This document shows, piece by piece, positions 23,501 through 36,180 of a stretch of DNA of 64,000 nucleotides. The position numbers and the translations under genes are program-made. The stretch's first letter is position 1; each line of letters begins with the position of its first letter. Below the pieces are notes generated by a model. That model worked only from the letters and a program-made list of their open reading frames with translations. It did no database searches and had not been told where the DNA came from. Source of the stretch: Gloeopeniophorella convolvens (lineage: Eukaryota > Basidiomycota > Agaricomycetes > Russulales); NCBI GenBank assembly GCA_022496205.1, contig WTXD01000001.1:1984001-2048000 (forward strand), read 5' to 3'.

Positions 23501-26500
23501 GTACAACCTGGATGCGGAGCTCGAGAAAACGACAGATGATGCGCTCTTCAACGAATTGAACCAGCAGCTGTGTCAAATCGCCGCGACATGTTTTCTGACT
23601 TTTGCTCCTGCTTCAAAAGATATCCATGCCATCTTCCCTAGCGTGACTGAACTATCAATTGCGGTCCATTGCGCAGCCACCGTACAGAACGCCACTCCTC
23701 TCCTCACAGACAACACTCCACCACATCTCGTTCGACTACTCAATCGCCACAATCGCCTGTTGCATTTTCTAGAGCCGGCTTTCCGTCTAGCCCTATCGTC
23801 ACACACGCTTGGTTTCGACATGGCGATGAAATGTCTGTGGGCCGATTTCCGCCGACATGAGTCTTCTGGATGGAGAATGCACCCTTCACCGGATTCGCGT
23901 TGGGCGTGTTGCACCACGTTTGGCGGGCAAGAGGTCCAGTACAATGTGCTCACTGGGCAGTTGCTCGTTGACGGAAAGCCTCTTGGGAGGCTTCCTCGGG
24001 AGGTCCTCCAGCACCCAACTTACGTGAGTCTTTTTGGAGAGGTGAGTATCATGTATAAGCTAGCGGTCGACGAATTGTGTGTTGACTGCTGCCTTTAAGA
24101 AAACCCCTCGCGTTGTTCCTGCCGATGGTTCCGGGATGGAATTCCAGACGCGGTTTTCCGTCGCTGGTCACCAGGTAATTAGGTCACGACTCACCGTACG
24201 CGTTGAACGTGGCTGACGCTGAGCGTTGAAGGTCTTATTTACGCGCCTTGGTGGCGATGTTATTCTTCGAGCGCGCAAGCCTGATGATTTTGGGAATAGC
24301 CTCTCCCGGTTCTTCCAAATCATCCCTCGCCGGATCCTAGCTGGGGACTTTCCGAAGCGACTGGTTGACGACTACGTGCATTGGCTCGACCTAGATAACG
24401 GAGAGATGGAGTTTCGTCCAGTTGATTCACCGTGGACCTCGTGCGCCTCGAATTGGCGACTCGATCTTCGGTCCCAACCCCGCGTAATGACTTGCAACCA
24501 AGTTGGTGACGTCACCCCCACCAAACTTATAGATGTTCGCTCCGACTCCTTCAAGAGTGTCTTTGGCCTCATTTCCGCACTGGAACGTCATGAATACGCC
24601 ATTATCACGCGGACCAACCGGGGGTTAGAAGCATCTTTACACAGACTCCGTTTGTCGTTCTCAGTCTCCCATCACGGCTTGGAACTCGAATGTCAGACCA
24701 TGCCCGGATATGTGGTCGATCGGGAGTCTCAATCGAGCGGAACTATGTTCGGCTTGCGAAACCAACTCATCCTGCGTCCCCAGCGAGCTACGCCTTCCGT
24801 CCAATTGCAACCACGGCGAGCAATCATACCTCATGGAGAAGTTTCATTCACCTTGGACGGTGACTTTGCGGCTGTTCTCGTGGAAACAGGGACCGAGACC
24901 CATGTCAAGTGGCATGACTATGCAATCGACCCCGACGTCGGGAGCCTCAAGGAGAGCGGAAGCTTAACAAGCAGGTTATACAAATGTTATCTCCATGCCA
25001 CCACGAGTCATTGCCTCCCTGATCCTCTCCTCGGTCGTACGGGTACTGAAGAGGCGCTCTTCATGCTACAAACTGCTGCTTGCCACTCGTTCCAGAGGCT
25101 AGATGCCAGAGACGCAAAGCTTCTCGCGTCAATCGCCGACTTATCACCGCTCAGGGTATATTACCCTAAGCACCTCCGATCGATGACTACAGTACATTGG
25201 AAGGACATTCCCGCCCTCTCTCAGCATGACGCTTTCTACCCTGCCGTGCGTAGGGTCTTTGACCATGCACTGGCGATGGAGACACTCCATGATCCACCTA
25301 CCTCCTTTGACTTCGTCATTCGTAAACACGACCGCTTGTTGGACAGAGCCGCCTCTCGTAACGCGAGATACTACCCACGAGATGTACTCAAATCACTCCG
25401 AGTATCGGTTCCACAGGACATGAAGTACCTATCGAGGCAAGTCCCGCACGAGGCGGATGGGACCGAAATCTTGGCTTACAAAACGTCGAAATCTCTATTC
25501 GACAACCAACCGGTTTTCGAGGACGAGCGTTTCAACCTCTGGAATGTCTTCAAGTCTTGGGGTACGATTGGCGCAGCCATCAGTAGCGTATCGCTCAGCT
25601 ACAGTCGGCATTGGCTAGAATTCGATGCTCGCCGCGACTGGCTCCTGGTGTATAGCCTATGCCAAGAAGCGCTCGAACGCAACTCCCAGGACGTGAGGAT
25701 CCAGTTGGCTTTCAGCCTCTCTGCGGCGAGCTACAGTAGAACAGAATACGCCCATTTTCTTCCACTCGTCCAAATCCTGGCCACGGACCCGCGCTTCCTA
25801 GGACAACCCCTCCCCAGCCCACGACAATATGCAATCTCGGACGGCCTATCTCCAACCCCAGAGCCGTACCTCACGTCCTTGATCCGCCAGTTCGCACTTC
25901 CGTTTGACAGGACCCCCGCGCGATTCCTTCAAGTTGATGGAGACTGGAGCTGGGTATATTGGCGGCGAAATGAAGAATATCGAAGCAACATCAACGCGCA
26001 GGCGTCGTCTATCGCCAATTCTGTTGCGTCACGGTGGCCCAGTCGACCATCTTTCCTAGTCGATCAGGAATGGTTCGACAAGCCAGGGTGCGAACGTAAG
26101 ATTGACGAATACCTCACCTCCGTCGACTCGAATGTTCAACTCGACATCCACACACGGTACTTGCAACGCGAAGTTGTGAAACACTATCTGGGAACCGGAC
26201 CAGTGTATGTGGCGGTCCCGCCTTACACCTTTTCCTGCAGATTTCAGACTCATCTCCGCGGGGAAGCGTTGTGCTCGATCAGCGACGTACTTGAGTCACA
26301 CTCCGATGCTCTGGAACCGCCCACTGTTGGACAACCTGTGCTTGACGTGCACGCTCTTGGACTTGAACCGGGCCTGCTTGACGCTTCGGCGCCAAGTTTA
26401 TCCTCTCTCAGAAGCGTCGTAGAGGAGCTCGAGCAGCGTGGAGAGTCAACACTGCACCAAGTCTATGGACAAGGCCTTCGCGAAAGCTTCAGCGCATTCC

Positions 26501-29500
26501 TCGCTCATGGGGTTCATTCTCCATCGCACGCCAAACTTCCTCCCCGCGACCAGATACGGCCCGTTCTCACGAGTTATCACGAGAAGTGCCATCGATGGCA
26601 AGAAGCCGAATTTTCGCGCATTTCCCGTGCTCTATCGCCATCATCGTCCCGGAGAGCGGAAAAAATCGTCGAAAGGGCAGGCCTTTGGCCTCGAATAACT
26701 CCTCGCTCAGTCTTGCACGAGCTGACAATGAACCGCGCTCGAAAGTTACCCAATCCATGGAAGACAGCGGTAACTCAATATGCCGTTGCGTTCCTTCACT
26801 ACCAGCAATCCCGCCGCTTGCTTGACCTGTCAAACTTGGAGGGGCGAGATGAACAGTTTCGTCGGGGAATTGAGAGCGTCGCAGAAGACGTGCCCCTAGA
26901 CCCGGATTGGCTCCTACTGCAGGTTGGTGCATCATTTTTAAGTGCTTTCATTGTTAGCTCAAACTAACTGGTTCGGCGTTTCGAAGATTGATGCGGATAT
27001 ACGCGTTCGTCCGATCCAAATCGACATCGCACGCAAGATGATCTCGCCAAGCGACGGCACTAAAAGCAGTATTTCGATGCAACTCAATATGGGAGAGGGA
27101 AAAACGACCGTGATCTTACCATCCGTTTCCGCAACTTTGGCCGATGGCTCTACCCTCGTCCGTGTCGTGACTCTGAAGCCACTTTCCAACCAGGTCTTCC
27201 AGCTACTTGTGAATCGTCTTGCTGGCCTTGCCAATCGACCTATCTTCTACATCCCTTTCTCTCGTAACCTACGCATCACCCCAAGCACTATCCAAGCAAT
27301 CAAGGCTCTTTACGAGAGGTGTGTTCGAGAAGGTGGTGTCCTCGTGACACAGCCCGAATACATACTTTCACAAAAGCTCATGTGCATCGACACTCTCCTA
27401 ACGCCCGACCGAGACGCTATAGCTCGTGAACTCAATGAGCTTCAAGATTGGCTGGCTCAAGTGACACGCGATGTACTCGACGAAAGCGACGAGATCCTCC
27501 ATACCCGGTATCAGTTGGTCTATACGATCGGGGAGCAGAAGCCAGTGGAGGATCACCCAAACCGCTGGACCATGATCCAACAGGTTTTCAGCACGTTGCA
27601 GGAGCACGCCGCAACATTACGAGACGAATTCAGAGAAGAGTTTGATCATCAAAGCGGCGGGGGACTCCCTATCACGCGGTTTCTCAACCACGCTGTGTCG
27701 TTGAAGGCGTCTTCACTCCTTGCTAAGGCAATACTTGATTCGGAAAGCCATCTCTCCGATCTCTCCTTTTCCGTCCTTTCAGCGGAGATCAAAGGGGCCG
27801 CGGAGCGCTTCATGGTCAACAAAGACATTTCCGCAGAAGACTACGACCTGGTCCACTCCCACTGTGCCGGAACGAGGCTGTGGAGCGCCCTCCTCTTGCT
27901 TCGCGGCCTTCTAATGGATGGTCAAGGCATCTTAGGCTACGTCCTGATGGAGCGGCGCTGGAAAGTCGACTTCGGCTTGGACCCTAACCGGACCTTACTC
28001 GCCGTGCCATACCGTGCCAAGGTAAGTTCGTCGATGCCTTGTATGCCAAGGAGGTCGCTCAAAATAACCTAGGATGTTCCGAGTTTGCGAGCAGAATTCG
28101 GCCACCCCGATGTTGCGATCTCGCTTACCTGTCTTAGCTACCATTATGGTGGCCTAACCAGAGAGCAGGTGCTGCAATGTCTCGACCTACTGAACAAGCT
28201 CGATAACCCGGAGGTGGAGTATGAATCGTGGGTGCAGTCCGAGGAAGGCGTTCATGAGTCACAACGTCAACTCAAGGGCGTTAACACCAAAGACAAGGCA
28301 CAGATTGACGCACTCCTCGACCTTTTGTCAAGGAACGCAAGGGTGATCGATTTCTACCTATCACACGTTGTCTTCCCTCGTGCGGCGAAGGAGTTTCCTC
28401 ACAAACTCTCTACTTCTGGCTGGGATCTTGTCGAGGAAAAGGCGAAGATCACGACAGGGTTCAGCGGCACCAACGACAGTCGCTACCTACTCCCTACGTC
28501 AATCTCCCACAAAGACCACGAATCACAGCTTGGCACTAACGCTCTCGTCCTTCGCTACCTCCTGCAACCGGAAAACAACTTTTACGAATGCACTCAGGAC
28601 GAAAACGGTCAACGCGAGTCTGCGGCGGCCTTCCTAACGCGGCTCGTTGGGGAGAGGCCCGAAATCCGCGTCCTACTCGATGTTGGGGCGCAGATGCTCG
28701 AATTCCAGAACGAAGAACTTGTACGACGCTGGTTGGAGTGTCTCCAGGACCCGGGCGTATCCGCAGCAATCTTCCTCAACGATTCGGACGAACTCACCGT
28801 TCTTTCCCGCGATGGCACGAAGGAACCCCTGATTTCGTCTCCCTTCAATCGACAGCTCGAAAAGTGCATCGTGTACCTAGACGAAGCGCACACTCGTGGA
28901 ACGGACTTGAAACTTCCACAGCAGACGCGGGCAGCGGTGACACTTGGCCCTAAACTGACCAAAGACAGGCTAGTGCAAGGTGAGCGCAGCCCTTGATGCA
29001 GGAGAACCAGAGACTGAACCAAGGGTAGCGTGCATGCGGATGCGCCAGTTATGCAAGGGCCAGTCAGTGATGTTCTTTGCGCCAGGAGAGGTCGACCGCC
29101 GCATACGAAGCCTGATCCCCGACTATCCCGGGCCAAGTCACCAGATTCAAGTCCAAGATGTACTTCGCTGGGCTATGGACGAGACATGCGAAGATATCAG
29201 CCGCCATCTCCCACAATGGGTAGAGCAAGGTATCAGTCACCATCGACGCTTCGTTGCGTACAAGGCAAGGAAGGACGCAGAGACTCTACGCAGCGCCTGG
29301 CAAGAGCCTGAATCAAAGACTCTAGAACAGCTGTACGACCCACGCTCCAACTCGGTCCCGATGGATTTGACTTCGCAGATGGACGACATACCAGACCCAA
29401 TGCGCGAGCGTTTGGAGCTCCTTGGAATATCGCGGTTGGGCGACGCTCGGATGGCAGAGGAGCAGGAGAGAGAGGTCAGCCACGAAGCCGAGCGCGAGCG

Positions 29501-30377
29501 CCAAGTCCAGCGACCTCCCAAGGTAGAACCGGCAAGACACTCCATCAGCGAAGACATTCGACGTTTCGTCCGGACGGGAGAGGTTCCATCTGGGTCAATG
29601 ACAATCTCATCGCTTTTCGCACCCCTTGGTGCCGGTGCCGCCCAGGGGATGGAGTGGTCGCCTTTTTCCTTGGCGACAGCGGACTTTGCCGCCACCACTG
29701 CTGGCTCGAACGGGATGTGCTTGACGGACTACCTCCGTCCTGTCAACTGGATTCTGTCGAGCGGATCAGAGAAGCAAAGCACCACCGGGATCGTCGTGAT
29801 CAGCCCATACGAAGCGAACGAACTGCTTCCTGAAATCCGCAGGAGCAATAAGGTCCGACTGCACTTGTACGCCCCACGGGTCACAGCCTCCATGCGCTCT
29901 CTTTCCGACCTCACATTCTACTGCATTCCGGAAATACCCGCGCAATCCCAGTGGTCCGCCCCTGTACACGTTCGTACGGAGATAAATCTATGGGCAGGGC
30001 AACTTTACTTCGACGACGAGGCCGAGTACAAAAGGTTCTGCGTACTTTTCGCCCTGAGCGCGGCACATCCAGACGCGAAATGCATCGAAGTCGACGGATT
30101 CGTGAAACCGGAACACCGCACTGGCGAGAGCTCTCCGTTTACGAAGAGTCAGGTTGCGAAGATCAAGGATCTCACAGCACTACGGAGGAAGGGCATGGGC
30201 TTCAGTGGGACACATGTTGGACGAGTATTGGCCGCTCGTCGGCTGGGGAAGAAGGATTTTGAGTTGCCGCGAGCGACGAAGGAAGTAAGGCTCCAACTAT
30301 ATAGTGCATTGTCTGCTTCTGTTTACTACATACTGCTGTTTCTGGGTACAACCTATGTGTATACAGTATGTACTTAG
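20600..30377 (+). CDS. Giant DUF6606/DUF3638/DUF3645 protein, ATPase-like
   Basis: Seven exons (20600-23345, 23398-24041, 24100-24174, 24232-26922, 26987-28021, 28073-28979, 29029-30377) sum to 3,148 codons plus stop. The N-terminus (FIAQHVFMPPKLPQ) is typical of DUF6606 fungal proteins. Around residues 590-640 there is a charged, coiled-coil-like stretch followed by a Cys cluster (CGRGYSWCERC) and HEWPLP. The DUF3638 region has LNMGEGKTTVILP, a Walker A-like motif at about residue 2088 (27092-27106), then LDESDE at about 2217. DUF3645-type sequence follows, with YLDEAHTRGTD at about 2667 and ACMRMRQL..GQSVMFF. The order resembles a helicase/translocase ATPase, but the function is not established. 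An in-frame ATG at 20585 is an alternative start. The last few dozen residues may be misassigned, since a donor-like GTAAGG lies at 30283. Confidence 0.88.
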
Positions 30378-31275
30378 TATCTTGGCTACTATAAACTTGC
30401 TATAAACTGTTTGCGTCTGAGCACCACCGGAGAAGTGGCCCGGTCAAGCCCGGAGCGCTCGTGCACATGGCAATTTTTAATGGGACTTCAAACATTCAGC
30501 TCCCTCGCTCGACATCACTAGTACTTCAAGAAACCCGATTGAGCGAAATCGATTGAATAGTAGTATCTAGATTTTGTCAGGCTACGTCCCACGAAGAAAC
30601 AAAGAGACTGCTTATGTTGTTCGATACCAGCTCAGCTCAATCCATCAACTATATACACACAGTGCCCGCTGTGGGGCGTGGGTGGGCGTGGGCATAGGCG
30701 TGGGCGTGGGCGTGGGCGTGGGCAAGGACACTGACGAGGACACTGGCCTGGGCAAGGCACGCGCCGGACGGGATGGACTTGGGAGAGCGCAGGCGCGGCC
30801 AGCGGTGCCTCGGTGGTGACTGTGGGATCCAGGGCGCCTCGCCCTTGGCTAGGCTTTGAAATTATCTCCATGGTGCAGCTAATTATACCCTGCAGGGTGT
30901 GGTTGATGGACCCCCCGGCGGCCAAATGTTGATTGATGTTCAGTTGGCAATCTTATCTCGGACCGACGTCACTGGCGTGCTGGTGATATCTTGTGCACGA
31001 CGCGAGTGAAAGGCTTATCTGCACATTCTCCGTGTTCCGAGGTTGTGCGGCGAGGGGCGGGCGAGAGCCTACGAGAGCGTGCAGATTTTCTCGGAACCAA
31101 GGCGAAAAAGCGCGGGCACGGACGGTGGGGTCGAGATGTTGGCTAAGGGCCGAGGCGAGCGTAACGCCGCCGTCATCGATTGATACGATCCTGTAAACGG
31201 ACGCCCCAGTGAAATCATCCACCCCACCACCTCCCACCACCTCTTCTCACCCACGCACACCATCCTGCGACTACC
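30378..31275. other. Intergenic between the giant gene and iPGM
   Basis: Holds the 3' flank of the giant gene, the repeat copy 2 and the iPGM leader. No independent gene seen; the short frame at 30574-30819 is the repeat-encoded Pro/Arg/Gly peptide. Confidence 0.5.
30660..31120 (+). repeat. Dispersed repeat, copy 2, with expanded GTGGGC microsatellite
   Basis: Counterpart of 18537-18960 in the same orientation. It differs by an expanded GTGGGC hexamer tract at about 30670-30722 (copy 1 has only two or three units) and by small indels. Its right end lies about 150 bp upstream of the iPGM start codon, so it makes up much of that promoter region. Confidence 0.8.
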
Positions 31276-33327
31276 ATGGTCGAAGTGAAGAACAAAGTCT
31301 GCCTCATGTAACGCGCTGCCTGCTTGTCGGCGTGCGGGTACTGATATGTGACCGCGTCGCAGCGTGCACGACGGCTGGGGCGTCGCGGCAAAGGAGGGCC
31401 TCAAGGGCAACGCCATCGAGGCGGGCACGACGACGCACATGGACACGATCGCGCGCGAGCACGCGTACCGCACGCTCGCGGCGCACGGGACCGCCGTCGG
31501 GCTCTCTGACGGGCTCATGGGCAACTCGGAAGTCGGGTACGCGTCTCCCTTCCCCCGCCCAATTTGTCTGCGCGCTCGCTAAGCGGCTGGATAAATGCAG
31601 GCATCTGAACATCGGCGCGGGCCGCATCGTGTGGCAGGACATCGTGCGCATCGACGTCGCGATCAAGAAGCGGCAGTTCCACAAGAACGAGGCAATCCTC
31701 GCGAGCTTCGAGCACGCCAAGAAGACGACCGGCCGGTTGCACCTCCTTGGGCTCGTGCGTCTCCACTTGTGCCTCTATCCGCTGCCTGCCTAACCGTTGC
31801 CGGCGCGGCAGGTCTCGGACGGCGGCGTGCACTCGCACAACACGCACCTCTACGCGCTGCTCGAGACCGCGAAGGAGGTCGGCGTGCCGCACGTGTACAT
31901 CCACTTCCTCGGCGACGGGCGCGACACGGCGCCGCGCTCGGCGGCGGGCTACGCGCGCGAGCTGCGCGACTTTATCAAGGAGCTCGGGGTCGGCGCGGTC
32001 GCGACCGTCGTCGGGCGGTACTACGCGATGGACCGCGACAAGCGCTGGGAGCGCGTGCAGATCGCGGTGGACGGGCTCGTGCAGGGCAAGGGCGCGCCCG
32101 CGCCCGACGGCGACTACGTTGCGGCGATCGAGGCGGGGTACGCGAAGGACGAGACGGACGAGTTCCTCAAGCCGATCATCGTCAATGGCGACGAGGGCCG
32201 CATCAAGGGTGCGTATTTGCGCGCAGGCATTGGCGGGAGGTGCTCATGCGCGCGGCGGGCAGACAACGATACGCTCTTCCTGTTCAACTACCGCTCGGAC
32301 CGCATGCGCGAGATCAGCGCCGTGCTCGGGCAGCTCGACCGCCCCATCGAGACCGAGCTCCCGAAGGACCTCGTACGTCCCGCGCTGCGCTTCTCCCTCT
32401 CGCTCCGGCGCTGATTTTGCGCGTGCGCGCACGCACAGCACATCACGACCATGTCGCGCTATAACGCCGAGTTCCCGTTCGCGGTCGCGTACCCGCCGCA
32501 GGCGATGACGAACGTGCTCGCGGAGTGGCTCGCGAAGAAGGGCCTCAAGCAGGCGCACATCGCCGGTGCGTCTTGCGCGCCCACTCACTGACACCACTTC
32601 GCTCGTTGATCCGCATGCGCAGAGACGGAGAAGTACGCGCACGTCACGTTCTTCTTCAACGGCGGCGTCGAGAAGCAGTTCGAGGCGGAGGAGCGGCATA
32701 TGATCGCGTCGCCGAAGGTCGCGACGTACGACAAGCAGCCGTCGATGAGCGTGCAGGGCGTCGCGGACAAGGTCGCGGAGGTCTTGCGCGCCAAGACGCA
32801 CGAATTTGTCATGTGCAACTTTGCGCCGCCCGACATGGTTCGTCCTCCCCTCCCGCCCCACACCACATCATACTGACGCATCACGATGCGCGCGGCAGGT
32901 GGGCCACACGGGCGTGTTCGACGCGGCGGTCGAGGCGATCACGCACACCGACGCGGCGGTCGGCACCGTCTACGAGGCGTGCCAGGAGGCAGGCTACATC
33001 CTGCTCGTCACGGCGGACCACGGCAACGCGGAGCAGATGGAGAACCCCGAGACCGGCGCGCCGCACACGGCGCACACGACGAACAAGGTGCCGTTCATCC
33101 TGGCGGGGCCGAAGGGCGCGGAGCAGCAGCTCGCGTTCCAGGCGGACGAGGACCGCAAGGCGGACGAGGAGGAGGGCGCGCTGTGCGACGTCGCGCCGAC
33201 CGTGCTCGCGCTGTTGGGGCTTGAGCAGCCCGAGGGTGCGTCCGGCCCTGTTTCCGCGCTTTGTTCTGTGTGCTGACCCAGTTCCGCGCGCGCAGAGATG
33301 ACCGGCCGCTCGCTGCTCGCTGCCTGA
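31276..33327 (+). CDS. gpmI: 2,3-bisphosphoglycerate-independent phosphoglycerate mutase
   Basis: Catalyses 3-phosphoglycerate to 2-phosphoglycerate interconversion through a phosphoserine intermediate in the alkaline-phosphatase superfamily. The start at 31276 gives MVEVKNKVCLI, spliced to VHDGWG. The catalytic Ser is in GLMGNSEVGH. Further motifs are VSDGGVHSH, FLGDGRDT, GRYYAMDRD, NYRSDRMREI, FFNGGVE, VMCNFAPPDMVGHTG and TADHGNAE, with metal-binding Asp/His residues in the last three. About eight introns, mostly short, interrupt it. The final exon is EMTGRSLLAA, stop at 33327. GC content is very high, producing long false frames on the other strands. The start lies just downstream of the dispersed repeat. 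Confidence 0.97.
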
Positions 33328-33923
33328 GCCGCGCGGCAGCCCTCAGCAGATGCGGTGTGTATGCGCATAGACGGGACGCGAATAAACGAAAAGAATGTAT
33401 TGCTATCGTGTTGTACCAGCGCGCGGACAGAGGGTACTTAGAAAGTGTATGCAAGCTAGAAGCCCTCGTTAGCAGCAGCGCGCAGTGTCATAATGATGAT
33501 GACCTTATCTCCCTCCTGCACCGCCGTGGCGCCGATCCGAATTCTTACGTAATCACGAGAGACAGCGCGCGCTTTGCTTAGGCCGTGGAAGATACGGCAA
33601 GCCGGGGTCTCTGCCCCGAGAAATACATCCCGCGCGCAGGTCTAGCACCGTGATCAGATATATTTTTACCCGAGCCGCTTCGCGCGTCATACATTGTGCC
33701 AGACCTCGCTATGGAACTGTCATAAAGAAACGAACAAACGGGAAGCCAAACTACTAGTATACGTATGTGATGTGCGACGGGGTCGGGCGGTGCGGGTGCG
33801 GGTGCGGGTGCGGGTATTATGATGCAGTCCGATAGCGAGCGAGCGTGGTGAGTGTCCGGGGGAGAGCAGGGTCCGTGGGGGCGAGCGTGCATGCGTGTGG
33901 TGCGGCCGGCGCTAAATACACTA
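33328..33923. other. Convergent intergenic region
   Basis: The iPGM and tetraspanin genes end toward each other here. It contains a GCGGGT hexamer tract (about 33787-33816) but no gene signal. Confidence 0.5.
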
Positions 33924-35428
33924 CTACGACGGGCGTGGGAGCCCCTCGGGCTTCGCGCTCAGCGGCGATGAGAGCCCGCTGTTTGCGTACGGCACCGCGG
34001 GGAGCGCGTCGAGCTGCAGGTTCGAGCGCGAGCGGGCGAGAACCTCGCTCGCGACGTCGGCACCGTACTGTTCTGCTAGTTGGCTGCGGGGGCGGCGGGG
34101 TTAGCAAAAGGTGCAGATAGAGCGGAGAAAGTGCGGCGAACCTGGCGTAGTTGTCCATGATGACGGCCATCGAGTTCATGCTGAGGCGGTACGCCTTGGG
34201 CATCATGCCCTTGCCGAAGCGGTACGTGATGTGATTCGAGCACAGCAGCCCGACGACGATCACGGCGATCTGGAACGGGACGAGCCCGAAGACGATGGTG
34301 TACCAACGCTCGAGGACGAAGCGTTGGAAGTGCATGTACGGGCCTTTGCAGCCGGGGAGCACGGAGCGCGAGTAGCACACCTGCGAGACTGCAGCCTCGA
34401 CGAACGGCGAGAAAAAGCCGCAGCAGTTGAGCTGGTTCTGCACGCGCAGCCAGTCGTCAAGGCCAAAGTCGTCCGACCACTGAGCGTTGACCTTGCCGTC
34501 GAGGTTGAAATTGCGGCGTTTGAAGGTAAGGTAGCCCGGGGTGACGAGTAGGGCGAAGCATATCCAGAGGAAGAAGGTGTATACGGCGAGGAATGAGCGG
34601 TTGTTGAGCAGGATGCCGGCCCAGCCGATCACGGAGGTGATGATGCCGAAGCCGGCAGCAATAGTCGAGACGACGAGCTCGGTGCGGTTGCCCACGCGGA
34701 CGATGTCGGCGTGGTGCCAGACGTCGAACCAAGTACAGAGGAGGAAGATGAGGCCGGCGAGCGAGTAGCCGGAAAACTATGCATAGGCAAGAAAACAAAA
34801 GAGTACAAATATAGGCATCAGCAAGCGCTCGCGCGATCGGCAGTGACGACGAGTGTCGGCGACGGGGGAAAGATGGAGGGGGTGACTCACGAGAATATTG
34901 GAGCAAAACAGAGTCCACTTGAACCTATTCCAGCGCAGACGGGGGCGGGTACGGCCGCCCTCCTTGCCAAAGAAGCTACCTTGCACACCGTCGTAGTCCT
35001 CGTCGCCCTCGCCGGGCATGCGTGCTTCGCCGCTGCGGAAGGCCTCACGGCCGCCACCTCGCTTGGGGCCAAGCTGAGACCCCTTTCCGCGGTTCTTGAT
35101 GCCATTGTAGAGGACGGCGTCTGAGAACTTGGAGGGGAGGTAGTTGACGGAGAGGGAGAGCGGAGTGTCGCCGAGGAGGGGCGACTCTGTGCGGGGCGAA
35201 CCCGAGCGGATGGAAAAGTTTGAGGAGGCGAAGGGTGCAGTTGGGGGCTCGAGTTGGGTCTGCATGTTGGAGAGGATATGTCTTGTGGACGTGGCGGCAG
35301 AATAGGCCGAGTTTGCGTGGGAGATGACTGACGAGGCGCGACGAGAGTGGCTGCAGGGTAGATGGGATTAGTCGAGATGATAGTTGTAGATGTAGAGCGA
35401 GAGGAGATACGTACGAGGGGCTATCCAT
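33924..35428 (-). CDS. Tetraspanin family protein
   Basis: The first exon, MDSPS, is spliced to a Ser-rich cytosolic N-terminal extension of about 130 residues. Four membrane helices follow: LFCSNILFSGYSLAGLIFLL, VVSTIAAGFGIITSVIGWAG, YTFFLWICFALLVTPGYLTF and FGLVPFQIAVIVVGLLC. The extracellular loop between helices 3 and 4 has the tetraspanin signature CCG (NQLNCCGFFSP) and two further cysteines (QVCYS, PGCKG). The last exon is QLAEQYGADVASE..., stop at 33924. Tetraspanins organise membrane microdomains; fungal members act in appressorium function or hyphal growth. The long N-terminal extension sets it apart from the compact Pls1 type. Confidence 0.9.
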
Positions 35429-35880
35429 CTAGAGGCGGGGCATGACAGAGCGGGGCGGGAGTTGGGACGAGCGGTGTCGAGTGTCGTCAGGCGACTGCGG
35501 CCAATAGAAAATTCACACACGGCCACTCACCGATTCGCGGGCCGTCGCGGCTGCAGGCGACGCCGCTCGAGCCCGCACAGCCTGGCCTTGCGGCCCGTGC
35601 GTAGAGTCCACCGAGCTCAGGTACGTCGACCACACCCGCTGCATCACAGTATTCCTACAATACACACCGCAGGTGGAGAGAGATAATTACAGTACACGGA
35701 GAAAGCTCAACGCAGTCGTCGGCGTGAGACCTCCTCGGGGACAACGTGATCCGCCAATCAGCCTTTCCCTCTCCCGACCTTGGCTCCCGCGCGTTATCGC
35801 TCCCGGCTAGCCTGCTTCCCGCCACCCCACTGGGTTGTTCCGCTTGCGCGGGTGATTCCCTCATCAGCTTCGCAGAGCTA
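35429..35880. other. Intergenic, tetraspanin upstream region
   Basis: No gene seen between the tetraspanin start and the DUF6534 fragment. Confidence 0.5.
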
Positions 35881-35904
35881 GTTGGCATGTGCCAGACCTG
35901 CATA

Positions 35905-36180
35905 CTGTATATCGTCCGCTATCGTACACTCCACGCGCACAACCCCCACGACACCGACGATACTGGGTTGTGATCTCCAGGTCTCAGCTTCGACACCATG
36001 TCCTCCTCGCCCCGACCCATGCGGCTGCGCTTGCCGCATCCGGCTGAACGTCGGCAGGAAGAGCACCGGCAGCGCGTGTTTGCGAGGAGTCGGGGTTGTA
36101 CGCGAAGCCAGATTGCGGTGCCCAGAGGCAGCACACAACGGTGCGCTTGGTCGAGTCGGAAGTGCCGCAGCGAGTGAAAC
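35905..36180 (-). pseudogene. Decayed fragment of a DUF6534 gene 3' end
   Basis: Clearly similar to the last exon and 3' flank of the intact DUF6534 gene at 38154-39995. Shared blocks include TATATCGTCCGCTATC, CTTCGACACC, TCCTCCTCGCCCCG and GGAAGAGCACCGGCAGCGCGTG. Small deletions break the reading frame relative to the intact copy. The similarity fades after about 36180, so only the C-terminal portion was duplicated or survives. Confidence 0.7.

Noticed and set aside
31515..33454. Several 100-290 codon frames on both strands across iPGM
   Set aside because: They are Arg/Ala-rich shadows of a very GC-rich gene, and the iPGM exons explain the region fully.
30670..33816. GTGGGC and GCGGGT hexamer tracts as telomere-like or CRISPR-like repeats
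   Set aside because: They are short, imperfect and internal microsatellites. Fungal telomeres are usually TTAGGG, and there are no spacer units.
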